DNA from: Emmonsiellopsis sp. PD_33
Lineage: Eukaryota; Ascomycota; Eurotiomycetes; Onygenales; Ajellomycetaceae
Length of the DNA stretch: 64,000 nucleotides
Direction of reading: 5' to 3'
Assembly: GCA_032988165.1 (NCBI GenBank)
Contig: JANTQF010000038.1
Span: 118,988 to 182,987 of the forward strand
Within the stretch, counting starts at the first letter, position 1. Each line of letters opens with the position of its first letter. The position numbers and the translations under genes are program-made. Shown one piece after another: positions 34,119-44,373 of the stretch. The notes under the pieces are model-generated. The model was given only the letters and a program-made list of their open reading frames with translations, did not search any database and had not been told where the DNA came from.

Positions 34119-36925
34119 TGCGACGTTTTCTCCTCTCGCGGATAGGAGTTTATTGGTTTGCGGAATCGACGGTTGGGGTGGGCCCTTGAGGTTTAAGCCT
34201 TGTCAAGGAGGAGACTGATGAGCATTCCATCATGCGAAGAGACAGGAAGCCGGCCAGGTTTATATAGCCATCATCAATACTAGTAGGGGTTTTCCATGGA
34301 AATGGTTGGCGGAAAAAGAGCAATGAAGGGGATCACTTCCACACGGGGATAAATCCGCGGATGAAACAACTAGAACATACCTAGCATGTTCTAGCTGTTG
34401 TCAATCTACCTATCCCGCGCCAATCACTCCCTTCTGCAGAGAGCATTGCGGGGAAAAGAGCCACCCCGGAAAACAAAAATGCAATATAAAAATAATAAAA
34501 TTATCCCGAAGTAGAAAAAGAGCACCGCTTATTGGCTGCTGACATCTCCAGGTCACGTGGTTTCCTCTATTTAGCCTCCCCTTGCGGAGAAAATCCACGC
34601 TTCGTTCCTTTTTAACCTTGGAAAGCCGTTGTCAACTTGTCAAGCTGTTTCAAGGTTGAGCAGGGGGTATTTTGCACAGTTTACGGGGCAAGGTCCTTCT
34701 AAACGCTCATTTGGCGCCAAGTCGGATCTTCCCCCGGCATTTGCCGTCACCGACATGCCGATTTCTATCCATACCTTCTCATTAGCCGAATATCAAACGG
34801 AGGAGAATGCGGCCATAGTATCGGTCGACCTGCTCTTCATTCAAGATATGCTCATTGAATTTGACCAGCAAGTCCAGTCCTTCCCCTCCATCAAACCTGC
34901 CTACCTCGATATAGTTCATCTGAATTGGTTACTGGCAATCTACCCTTTCAATATATTTTCATCATCATTCTAAACCTACACTTGCGTCTATCCCTCATTG
35001 CCAACTGGACAGACCGATGAAAATATATTGAAATATCCTTCTCTGTCATATATGATACTGGGCAACAAGCCTAGACTGACATTCTAACTAGGAAGTGTTG
35101 GCCTGGGCATCTTCAGGATGTGGGACAGAACAACTCCAAGTTTGACCAGCAGGTAGCAAGTCTTCATGGTCAACAGTCAGTAACGTCAGTGCTTCTTGAC
35201 AGTTCCTGACAGCTATCAAATTGGCACGATCTACGAGATGATGTTTGGCATGCACCAGTTGGATGAAACCATGAACGATGTCACCAAAGGGGCCTACTGC
35301 AACAACGTCATCTTTGTTGCGCCACAGGGCTTCGATAATGACTTGGTAAATTTGCAGTAGCTATCTATGGCTGTGGATGTTGGAAGGCCATCGTTTGAAC
35401 TTTGGACATGATTTCTTCCAAACAGCAACATACTTTTATGAATCGACACAAGTGCATTCATGTTGGTAAGGACTCATTTGCCGATTAAACTATGCCATCT
35501 ATTCCTTTAACCCTCAGGTTTGTCGACCATATTCAGCGCTTAGGGCATTAAACACTAGGTAGGTGTATAAATACTTAGAGCCATGTTGGAACTTGGCCTC
35601 GAAGGATTGATCCTTTTTGGTCTAACTAGTTGTGTTCAACAGCAGGTGAGCTATCAAAATTCGTCCTCCATTGTTTTTCTTCCAGTGAACGATCAGCACG
35701 GCTAACAAGACCCTGAGACTTCAACCCTTGTTCCTTGGGCCAGGACCGTCGGCTATTGTTAGTACTGCATATTATTATCAAAGCAGTTCCAATCAGATGA
35801 CGTTATTCAGGTGAGGTTATGCCTAAAAGTGTGAAAAATCCCGCTCTTATGATTCTCTTCTTCCTCAGCATTGAAGTTACAAGCCGTAGGGATCGCCGCC
35901 ATCCTTTATTTTAACCTGCATGGGAAGCCGGGTAAATACCTCCGCACGCAAGATCCAAAGAGCCTGATTTATTAGACTTGAGGGCAAAGGTATCAGGCCA
36001 TCACTTCAAGTTCTCAGCAGTCAAGGAGCCAGCTCCCAACTAATCCCCCGCTATGCGGAAAACAAACTCCACGCTCCCAATGGTACCAGATCAAGAACCA
36101 AAGGAGAGATAGAGAAGAAACAGACAAACAGCGACCAGCGTTCTTTACTTTAGGTGAGAGGAAAGAATCATCCATCCCAACTTGACCGAGGTCTCCACGG
36201 AGGAATCCGGGGATATGTCCGAGATATTAAATATCCCCAGGTTTCATCGCCAGGAACTCCGCGATCATCGCCTTGGCTGCAACAACTTTACGCTATCCAG
36301 TGCAGAACAGGATCAACGACGAATAAAATTATTCTGCGGGGAACTTCTGCGGGGAACACCCCCAGGCTCCATTACGGTAGTTTAGGACGGCAGAGATTTG
36401 AAACAAAGAAACATGCCAATTAATCATGCCTTATGAAGAATGTCATCGAGCATGGCAAACTTTCCATTCGCCGAGAGAAAACCCGCCCGACTCCCGAGCC
36501 TAGTCGAGTAGCTCCTTGCCGGCCGGGATGAGATCACCGATTCCCCACTGATTTCGGCAAAGGTTGGTGCTGGTGGTTCCGTTCCACTCCACCGCCACGC
36601 TTCCAGAAGCATCCTCGAAGATGAGAACGAGGATCCAAGATCGGCGGAGAGACAGATCGAGAGATGAGGCCGACTGGTCGAATAGGCCGGTCCAAACGGC
36701 CCGTCTACAGAAACATGGCAAAGGATATCGGTATTTATCGACTGGTCGAATAATTCGGCCCGAACAGGCCGTCTACAGAATCATGGGATAGGAGCAGAAT
36801 GACTAAAGGATCGTGAAGACGGCCCGCGATGCTATGTGTGAGCATCGAACCCGGGGAGGAGACCTTGCGTCGATTGGAATTGGAAGTATTTGAAACGGCG
36901 GTGCCAGATGTGTGCCCATCTTGAA
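34119..36925. other. Intergenic region with an unrecognised frame and a diverged direct repeat
   Basis: An open frame at 34629-34973 (+) has a protein-like N-terminus (MSTCQAVSRLSRGYFAQF) but no domain I recognise. Another protein-like patch at 35195-35345 (GAYCNNVIFVAPQGFDNDL) may be a decayed exon. A 68-bp-period imperfect duplication lies at 36672-36795 (GACTGGTCGAATA...CGTCTACAGAA). No complete gene. Confidence 0.35.
34570..34576 (-). promoter_or_regulatory. XlnR/Xyr1-type site GGCTAAA upstream of GH62
   Basis: TTTAGCC on the + strand reads GGCTAAA on the GH62 strand, about 450 bp before its start codon; this matches the classical XlnR xylanase-activator motif. A CCAAT box (ATTGG on +, about 34530) lies nearby. 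A 7-bp match alone is weak; relevance comes from the downstream gene. Confidence 0.4.
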
Positions 36926-37189
36926 TTGGGCCGTGTTCAGTGCAGGCCATATTTTTGACACTCAGTGGTAAGCTTACTGCTCACAGTCAGCTTACTGCTG
37001 AGTGTCATTTTTGAATGGTTAGGAACCACAGGGTGTTCAGTGATTTTTGCACTTTTCATAATTAAAATGATTCCTGACTATGAAGTGTTAATTTTGACTT
37101 TGGTGGCATGCAACAGCATATAGAGTGGAGATTTCTATCCAAAATAGGCAAGGTTAGTTGATTTTTATGAAAAAACACACAGCCTGGGT

Positions 37190-37233
37190 GGCATCTCACA
37201 GATGCTGCCCAAGGCCAGCATCTGTGAGATGCC
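37190..37233. repeat. Perfect 18-bp subterminal hairpin in transposon copy 1
   Basis: GGCATCTCACAGATGCTG (37190-37207) and its exact reverse complement (37216-37233) are separated by 8 bp, about 260 bp inside the left end. The equivalent position in copy 2 carries a near-perfect hairpin at 62402-62449 with a different primary sequence, so the structure persists despite mutation. Confidence 0.85.
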
Positions 37234-37306
37234 ATATTAAATGTTGTAATTTTTATGCATCTTCCTTCACAATTCTTGATGATTTTTGATGATTTTTGAC
37301 TGGAAA

Positions 37307-38640
37307 CATGGCAATGGCAAACCAGCAACAGCAACATGAGGCAGACATCCTTGAAGATATTGAAAGGTGATATCAACAGTTAATCTATCAAATAGTTAGT
37401 GAGGTAGTAGCTTATGTCACAATGTTCATGCCTACCAGTTTTCATAGCATGTATATGGATGAACTCTGCAGCCTTCAATTTACAATGCAGCTCCTCAACT
37501 CTAACACACACACCCAATGGATTAAGAATATGATGAGAATGAGGCTCAGTATGGTGTTGGAACTCATCAAATAGCTGTGAATGAATATAGATCTTACTGA
37601 GTCAAATCAATTGAACACTATAAAGATTGAGTAGAAGGTATTGATATTTCTATATATCATTACTCAGAGGGTTTCCTACTAGAATGCTGTGGAGATGTTC
37701 CAACATTCAATTACAACTATCTTAATATCAGTTAAGTATAATAACTGTTGAATCATCTAGGGAAATACTCACCTGTTTTCTTAGTGTATTTCATAAAGTT
37801 CTTAAAGCACTATGCATTCTATATGAACATATTGTTAAGATTCTGCTAGTAGAGTATAGTGAGAAGGCATTACAGGTAGATTACTGATGGTAACCATTCT
37901 TTAAAGGTGCTCTAGGCACACTGGATAGAACTCACCTTGCTATCTCAATTCCTGTGAAAAATCAACATGTATGATGAAATTGAAAGGAGTGGATCTCACA
38001 GAACATCATGGCAGCATGTAACTTTAACCTCAACTTCATATATATATATATGGGAATGGAGGGATCTTGCTATGACTTGTGAGTTCTTACTTCTGCTGAA
38101 GAAGACAATTTTGCCCTACTAACTGGCTGTTATCTTCTAGCAGATGCTAGATATCTATAAAGGAACCCATCAATCCTTTCCCCCTATTCTGGTGTGCAAT
38201 ATCACCTCAAGGAGTGGGGATATGTTGATAGAAGGCCTGAAAATGCCCAAGAACTCTTCAATCTCTAACATTCAAGCCTCCAGAATGTTGTTGAATGGGC
38301 ATTTGGTGTTTTTAAATGTTGATTCTATATATATAACTACCTGAGGAATGGATTTAGCATTGAAACACAGGTTTAACTGGTATATGGATTAGTAGTACTC
38401 TATAACTTCATAAACAAGCATTAGGGCTATAAAGATGATGATGACTTACAGGGAAATGCAGAGTTATCTAGCTTACAGCCACCTGCAGGAAATCATGAAG
38501 AATGTCCTGTAGATATTGATAGAGAGTATATGGTTAAAAAAAGAGATGAAATTGCAAAGGAAATGTAGGAGGCATACTAGGTGTATGGTGCAAACTACAG
38601 GGGGGTGGAGGTAGATGAAGATGACATATAGGTGTGGCAC
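37307..38640 (+). pseudogene. Harbinger DDE transposase relic (copy 1)
   Basis: The relic begins at an ATG near 37307 (MAMANQQQQHEADILEDIER) but is broken by many stops and shifts. Diagnostic blocks of the DDE_Tnp_4/Harbinger catalytic core survive in order: GALGTLDRTHLAISIPV at 37906-37956 (GxxDGTH-type first Asp); GCYLLADARYL near 38125-38157 (second Asp); YHLKEW at about 38200-38217; and ELFNL, stop, HSSLQNVVEWAFGVFK at 38252-38317 (the Glu of the NxxERxFG motif). The D-D-E triad can thus be seen despite decay. Stops are mainly TAG/TGA/TAA where Gln, Arg or Trp codons are expected, consistent with C-to-T mutation. Confidence 0.85.
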
Positions 38641-39639
38641 ATGAGACTTAGTGATTTTCATGATTTTTTGAATCTGCAGTGTTTTTGTTGTGTTGAAGTC
38701 CAATATATCTATATATAAAAATCAAAAAATAAGGGAAAACATAGTGAAATTTTGATTAAATTACAGAATCAGTGAAATTCAGTGGAAATAAAACATCACC
38801 ACTTTTTGTGTGAGAAGGTTAGGTTGCCAAGGGCAAATGCAGTGATCTGATTGGTTATTAAGATACCACTAGTAATATATACCATAAAAACATGAATAGA
38901 TTACCATTTTGTAATTTAATAACTGAGAAGTAGGCCAAAACATCAAGGATTTTTATATAAAGACATCTATATGACACACAAAATGCATACTCCAGACCTT
39001 GCTTAACACTTGCTTAATACCTGCACTCACTTAACTAACCTGCCACTCACTAAATGCCATCTGATTCATTCCTTCTACCCAGTTCATTCCACCTTCTTGC
39101 ACCCTACTATTCTTATGATTTGCTAGAGCTTTTAATACCCAGTCCAATCAATCCTGTTTCAACAGGTGTTTACACATTAAGATGTATGTTTGACTATGCC
39201 CTGGGTCCTACAAGATCTCCACCACTAGCATATAGTGTGAGAAAGGAATACATGCATCTTCTCTGTTATCAATCTTCCACTCAGCAGATAAGAGGTTCTG
39301 AACTTCCTCAAAAAAGAGGTTCAGGGCATGCATTATATCCTTAGACTTCCTTATGCTAACCTCTGCAGATTCCACTATCTTATCACTCAGTCTCTTGATA
39401 CTGGCTGCTAGAGTGCTACCTTAAACATGTTTCCTTGATGAACCTCCTCCCACAGATGACTACTGTACCAGTGAGGAGAGTGATAATACTTCCAGTGTTG
39501 CTGATGATGTTATTACTAATAGCACTACTAGTGTTAGTAATAATAATGATAATAGGGTGATTTGCTCTGCAGAATTATTATTAAGGTCATCACTGTCTTC
39601 TGCAACTGTGCAGATCTGCTTTCAAATAGTGGTAAAGCT

Positions 39640-40050
39640 AGTAGTGTATTCCCCTGTTACCATCCTGCCATCAAGGAGTTGTTTAAGGTGGTCTAGATAG
39701 ACAGGGCCCTGACTGTAGAAGTCTACTATATCTGGGTGTTTTTCAAAATATTCATCTATCACCTCCAGAGTATTAACATACATTTCCTTCACTAAATTAA
39801 ATGACCAACTAGATATTTGATTTTGATGTTTCTCCCACAGTCAGTACTGAGTTTTGAAGCACTCAAAGTGGCCACTGAGGATCCATCTATTTACTGAGAG
39901 GTGTGTAACAGTCTATATGGCCTTCAATGTCAACTGCCAACCCTGAGATTTGAAGCCCCTATCTGCTTCAAACCTCTCATGTACTACCTTCAGCAGGCTG
40001 TCCAACAGGGCTGTCTCCATTACTGGAGATCACTTAGTGATATAGGTACT
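39640..40050 (-). pseudogene. Myb/SANT-like DNA-binding protein relic of the Harbinger element (copy 1)
   Basis: The minus-strand translation reads SPVMETALLDSLLKVVHERF, then EADRGFKSQGWQLTLKAI, a stop, SVNRW..., an LWEKHQN block and SSWSFNLVKEMYVNTLEVID, matching the fungal Myb/SANT-like (Myb_DNA-bind_3) layout with its conserved FK..GW core. A TGA replaces the Trp expected just before the domain. Harbinger elements encode such a protein to bring the transposase to the nucleus and TIRs. The upstream part includes a 9-bp tandem repeat (GCTGTGTAG) at 40087-40150. Confidence 0.75.
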
Positions 40051-40086
40051 AACATCCTTTTTACTAGCCCTGCTATGCCCACTATG

Positions 40087-40150
40087 CTGCTGTGTAAGCT
40101 GTGTAGGCTGTGTAGGCTGTATAGGCTGTGTAGGCTGGGTTGGCTGGGTT
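40087..40150. repeat. Short tandem repeat, 9-bp unit GCTGTGTAG
   Basis: About six imperfect copies of GCTGTGTAG/GCTGGGTTG lie inside the transposon, in the N-terminal coding part of the Myb relic on the minus strand. Confidence 0.7.
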
Positions 40151-40631
40151 GTATCATTCATCTCATCATCTGAGGATTCTCATGGCAGAAAGACTTCAGT
40201 GTCATCAGTGATACACATTGAAATAGGTGTATTTAGTTGGGTTGAGGGATTCAAATGTTGGATAGGGTGAGTTCCATTGAATTTAATATCACTGGGTGAT
40301 AAGATATAGCTTAAATCTGCCATATTTTCTGTTTTTGACACACAAAACTATGGAAATATAGGAGGATGACTGTTTTCATTGTATCACAATGCAATTTTGT
40401 ATTCAAAAATTAACATTAATCTGGTATAGCACCTGTGGATCTGCCATGGAATCAAATACACACTATTTTCATGCGTACAAGATTATGATCCACTCTGTGA
40501 CATCTGGGAATGTCAGATCTGCGCTCTGCACTGAACACAGCCTTGAATTCACAAACTTCATACTTTGTTCACTTAACACCACCTTCTCTCACTTCATTCT
40601 GTATCTCTTTACAGTTATTTTCTCTATCACA

Positions 40632-41778
40632 ATGCGTTCCTCTCTTTCTGTCCTCCTCGCCCTGGCGATGGCAGGAGCCGTCGCTGGCCACCCACACCTC
40701 TCCTCCCGCCAGGATGCGAACCCCTTTGAGGGCCGTCAACTCTTCGTCAACCCAACCTACTCAGAAGCTCTTGAGCAGACAAAGTCTGCATTCACCCAGT
40801 CCGGTGATACGGAGAATGCGGGCAAAGTCCAGTTCATCCAGGACAACATCGGAACATTCGTCTGGGTATCCAACGTCGCTAGTCTGGACAATATCGACGC
40901 GGCTATCACTTCTGCTCGCGCTGCTCAGCAGGCTGGCCAGGAGCAAATAGTCGGCCTCGTTCTCTATGACGTGCCTGACCGCGACTGCAGTGCCGGTGAG
41001 AGTTCGGGTGAATTTAAGGTGGACGAGGGCGGCCTTGAGCGCTACAAGTCAGAGTACATCGACCCATATGCCCAGAAAGTCATGGGGGCTACGGATCTCC
41101 AGTTTGCTATCGTTCTCGAGCCCGACGCCGTAGCCAATATGATCACTGGCAAGGACATCCCGTTATGCGCCAACGCCGCTGAACCCCAGCGTGATGCTAT
41201 TGCGTATGCTATCCAGTCGCTGCAGTCGGATCATATTCATCTGTACCTTGACGCTGCCAACAGCGGCTGGCTCGGTTCGCAAACTTCAGCCGGTAAGCTT
41301 CCTATTTTAGTTTTTTCCCCTTCTACAAAGGCCCCCTACCTAGCCAACTAACCTCCCTTAAATCATAGCCGCCGCAGAATTCGGCACGATCGTGGGCAAG
41401 GCCAGCAACGGCAAAATCCGCGGCTTCTCCATCAACGTCTCCAACTACTTCCCATTCCAAACGGAGAGCCAATACGCGGACTCCCTCGCCTCCGCGGTCG
41501 GGGGCGCGGGTCTCCCCACCCGCTTCATCATCGACCAAGGCCGCGTCGCGCCCGACCGCGCGGACACGGGCCAGTGGTGCAATGTCGAGGGTGCCGGCTT
41601 CGGCCAGCCTGCCACCACCCAGACGGCGAGTTCGAACGTGGATAGCATTGTCTGGGTCAAGCCTGGTGGGGAGAGTGATGGGCAGTGTGGCATGTCGGGG
41701 GCCCCTGCGGCTGGTTCTTGGTTTGATGCGTATGCGCAGATGCTTACGAAGAATGCGCATTCGGATATTCATGCCTGA
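40632..41778 (+). CDS. Secreted GH6 cellulase (cellobiohydrolase II-type catalytic domain), 2 exons
   Basis: It cleaves beta-1,4-glucan from the non-reducing side. Exon 1 40632-41292 and exon 2 41369-41778 join in phase 1; 356 aa. Signal peptide MRSSLSVLLALAMAGAVAGH, then directly the catalytic domain: no CBM1 or Ser/Thr linker. Signatures: LVLYDVPDRDCSAGESSGE, where Asp118 matches Asp175 of T. reesei Cel6A; FAIVLEPDAVANMITG, where Asp165 matches Asp221; HLYLDAANSGWLG; IRGFSINVSNYFPF; and DSIVWVKPGGESDGQC. Catalytic residues are intact. The longer frame extending upstream to 40389 runs through the transposon end and is not real coding. Only 86 bp separate the transposon target duplication from the ATG, so the native upstream promoter has been displaced by 3.6 kb. 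Confidence 0.95.
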
Positions 41779-42305
41779 GCCGCGTATGATAGGGTGTTGT
41801 TTATAGTTTCCGCCTGGTGTGGGGATTAGTTTGTGCGGGGGGCAGGCAAATTGAAGAATTGAGAATATGTTGCGGAATTACTGTGCTGGCATGGATGTTG
41901 TTAGTTGCTTCTGGTTTGAGAGCTTGGTCTCTAATTTTCTTTTTAGTCTTTTGTTTTCCTTTTTCATCTCCCCTCCCCCCCCCGGTGGGATTTCACAGTT
42001 CCAGCGTTAGGGCTGGATGTATATAGGTCTGACGGAATGCGAATAAAAGAGGGCTTGTTCGGGGCTACGCCCAATGGATGGATGGATGTATTTTATAACT
42101 TGTAGCATTTATCAAAGGCTTTGCTATTTGCTTTCCCTATTTCCACATTAAAAAAAGAAAAGAACACCGGGTGTTGGTTGGTTGGTCGTTTGGATTTGAT
42201 TGGATTGGCCGTATATAACAGCATTAAAAGCGTCAACGTTGCTTTCCGCAGAACTTCCATGGTTTTTAGTTTAGATTTTTTTTATTTGGTTGTGTGTGTT
42301 TCCGT

Positions 42306-43343
42306 TTATTCCTCGTCTCCAATCTGTGGGTGGGAAATTGGGTTAGCAGGGCACACTGTATAGGATATATAACAGTAAATATATATGCATACCTTTGGCG
42401 CAAGGAAGAATCTCAAATGCCCACTGCCCAACCCGTACTCAACCAGCAGGGGTACCTCCTGGGAGAGGCAAAGACGAACGGTATTGGAGAGAGTAGTGGC
42501 CTTGCAGAAGTTGGTGAGGTACTTAAGAGAGAAGGTAAGGGAGACGGGTTCGGAAAGATCGATGGAGACATTCTGCTCTGGCTTGTCGACATTGCTATGT
42601 TGTCTGAGAGTTACGGCGCCATTGCCGATTTCGCCCTGGCACGAGAATTTGACACCGTCCTTGCTAGCTTCGATCACGACTGGAGATAGGTAATTAGTAG
42701 GGGGGTTCGTAAAGGTAAGGTGGGTTTTCATTTGCCCAATCCCACCCAATGATGTATAAATAAAGGGCCAAAAAAGAAAGAAAAAAAGAAAAAACATACC
42801 AGACTCGGACAAGTTACCCAAATCCGCACAAATCCGTCTAAACTCCGTTGAAGGCATCTCCACCGTAGCCGCATATTCTGTGTCGGGAATGGCCAAGTGT
42901 TCCTGGTCAATATCCATAAGTTTGATATCATACTCGCTGAGTCGGTCAGCATCCGTGCTCTCGAAGACCAAGTTGATAACATCAGGCGAATCCTCTGCCT
43001 TGAGCGTGAGAATGTCCTCGTTCTGTGCGGCGCGCAACACCTTCGTAAGAGAAACCAGGTTGATACCCAGCGCGACGTTGCGGTCACAGCGGTATGGGGA
43101 GAAGCCCTCAGCCTTCATCATCATGGAGACGAGAGCGACGTGTGAGTTGTCCATGGCCTGGAGGGCGATGCCGGAGTCATTGCAGTCGAAATTGCAGTCT
43201 TGGACGAGATCTTTGATGGCCTCTACAACCTGTTTTATGAATTGAAGGTTAGTTGTATGTGTACATCTAGACTTTTCCTGGGGGAAATGTCGGATGCATA
43301 CCTTCTTCAACAAGGACGCCTGTTCTAGCCGTGCTTCCAACAC
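42306..43343 (-). CDS. PCNA: PCNA, DNA sliding clamp, 4 exons
   Basis: Homotrimeric processivity clamp for DNA polymerases delta/epsilon in replication and repair. Exons 43343-43302 (14 codons), 43229-42800, 42679-42393 and 42323-42306 give 258 aa, exactly the family length. Visible signatures: [69 protein letters not shown]; the interdomain loop [29 protein letters not shown]; and [12 protein letters not shown]. The last exon is a 15-coding-nt piece, IGDEE, plus the stop. The Lys of the expected sumo/ubiquitin site lies in SASKDGVKF. Two ACGCGA motifs upstream suggest G1/S control. The gene ends convergently with GH6, about 530 bp away. Confidence 0.98.
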   Translation of the reverse strand: MLEARLEQASLLKKVCIRHFPQEKSRCTHTTNLQFIKQVVEAIKDLVQDCNFDCNDSGIALQAMDNSHVALVSMMMKAEGFSPYRCDRNVALGINLVSLTKVLRAAQNEDILTLKAEDSPDVINLVFESTDADRLSEYDIKLMDIDQEHLAIPDTEYAATVEMPSTEFRRICADLGNLSESGMFFLFFFLFWPFIYTSLGGIGQMKTHLTFTNPPTNYLSPVVIEASKDGVKFSCQGEIGNGAVTLRQHSNVDKPEQNVSIDLSEPVSLTFSLKYLTNFCKATTLSNTVRLCLSQEVPLLVEYGLGSGHLRFFLAPKVCIYIYCYISYTVCPANPISHPQIGDEE

Positions 43344-43670
43344 TGTTTATTTTCTTCTTGTCAGTCTCATATCAGCATATACAGAAGGATTAACCAACGC
43401 ACTCTTGTAGGTATACTGAGAGAAATGCTTAACAAATGGACAAGGGGAACAAGGGAGACGATTTGGCGGGGTATCGGGATGGGGGATTGGCTGCTATGTG
43501 TATTAGCAAGGTCAGCTGCAGGCCAATAGGTAGGGGAGCTGGAGCAGCAGTCTTACACAGAGGGGTATATGAGTTGAGGATATACAGGGAGAGCGTGGCG
43601 TGTGGATTGCGAAAAACCGAGCGTGGAGTGGTGTGTGGAAGACGAGCGAAGAAATGCGAGAGAAAGGCCG

Positions 43671-43697
43671 TCGCGTCCAGCGAGACACGCATCGCGT
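43671..43697 (-). promoter_or_regulatory. Two ACGCGA (MBF-like) motifs upstream of PCNA
   Basis: TCGCGT occurs at 43671-43676 and 43692-43697 on +, that is ACGCGA on the PCNA strand, 330-355 bp before the ATG. These resemble the MluI cell-cycle box bound by MBF (ACGCGW) that drives DNA-synthesis genes at G1/S. Role inferred. Confidence 0.4.
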
Positions 43698-43874
43698 AAA
43701 TTGAACACGACCCAGCAGCCGCGATTATGTCATGCGTGACTAACCAGAAGCCGTTGGAATAGGGTTTGGCGCTATCCCAATACGGATTAGTGGATTATCT
43801 GCGTCCCAAGATATCAATGAACTTCAACATGTTTTGATCGATTTTCAATTTCAAAAAGAATATCTCAGGAACAG

Positions 43875-43908
43875 GTATAGTTTAGTATAGTATAGTATAG
43901 TATAGTAC
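43875..43908. repeat. TATAG microsatellite
   Basis: About six tandem copies of the pentamer TATAG, one of them variant (TTTAG), in the spacer between PCNA and the vezatin-like gene. Confidence 0.9.
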
Positions 43909-44373
43909 AGTCCAGCCCCCAGGCCTATCAGTAAAAAAACAAGAAAGGAACTCTATGTAATAAACATCTCGATAGACAACACCTGTTGGTTAGCCAGAGC
44001 AATCCCTGCTACGAGGAAACCTAAGGACGAAATGATACAAGAAAGATGATATCCCATAACGAGGCGCCGAACAAAAGGAAAACAAATAGATGCAAATTGG
44101 GTAATAGTTAAGTAAAATAAATAAAAACGGAAAGTCTATATTCATCAACATGACTCCATTCTCCACCGCTAGACATACGCAAGCGGCTTGGGGGTATCGC
44201 ATCGAGGCGGTAGCAGGCGGCGCTGATTCGTGCCAGAAGGGAACTAATATCTCTTAGATAGAAAGGAACGGAAAAATGAAATATAAAAATGGTGGACGAA
44301 GTTAGTAAAGTCGAAGAATGTAGACGGGCGATCCACGCTCGTCAGAATCAAATCATCGTAATAATATAGTCAG

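Larger units (their letters stand above)
36929..40542 (+). mobile_element. PIF/Harbinger-type DNA transposon, copy 1 (3614 bp)
   Basis: Both ends are present: 5' GGCCGTGTTCAGTGCA at 36929 and its inverted match TGCACTGAACACAGCC ending at 40542 (15 of 16 identical). A 3-bp duplication TTG flanks it (36926-36928 and 40543-40545). Inside are a decayed DDE transposase on + and a decayed Myb/SANT protein on -, the two-gene organisation of Harbinger elements. The body is almost free of CpG but rich in TG and CA. Stops interrupt both ORFs, so it is non-autonomous now. It sits 86 bp upstream of the GH6 start codon. Confidence 0.88.

Noticed and set aside
36921..40550. 8-bp repeat CTTGAATT on both sides of transposon copy 1, suggesting a hAT-type 8-bp target duplication
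   Set aside because: Aligning the TIR ends of both copies (GGCC...) leaves TTG and TAA as 3-bp duplications. The longer match follows from the palindromic GAATTGAATTC-like target. The transposase motifs are Harbinger, not hAT.
40389..40631. Longer GH6 start in frame at 40389
   Set aside because: It lies in the transposon end, and the real signal peptide begins at 40632.
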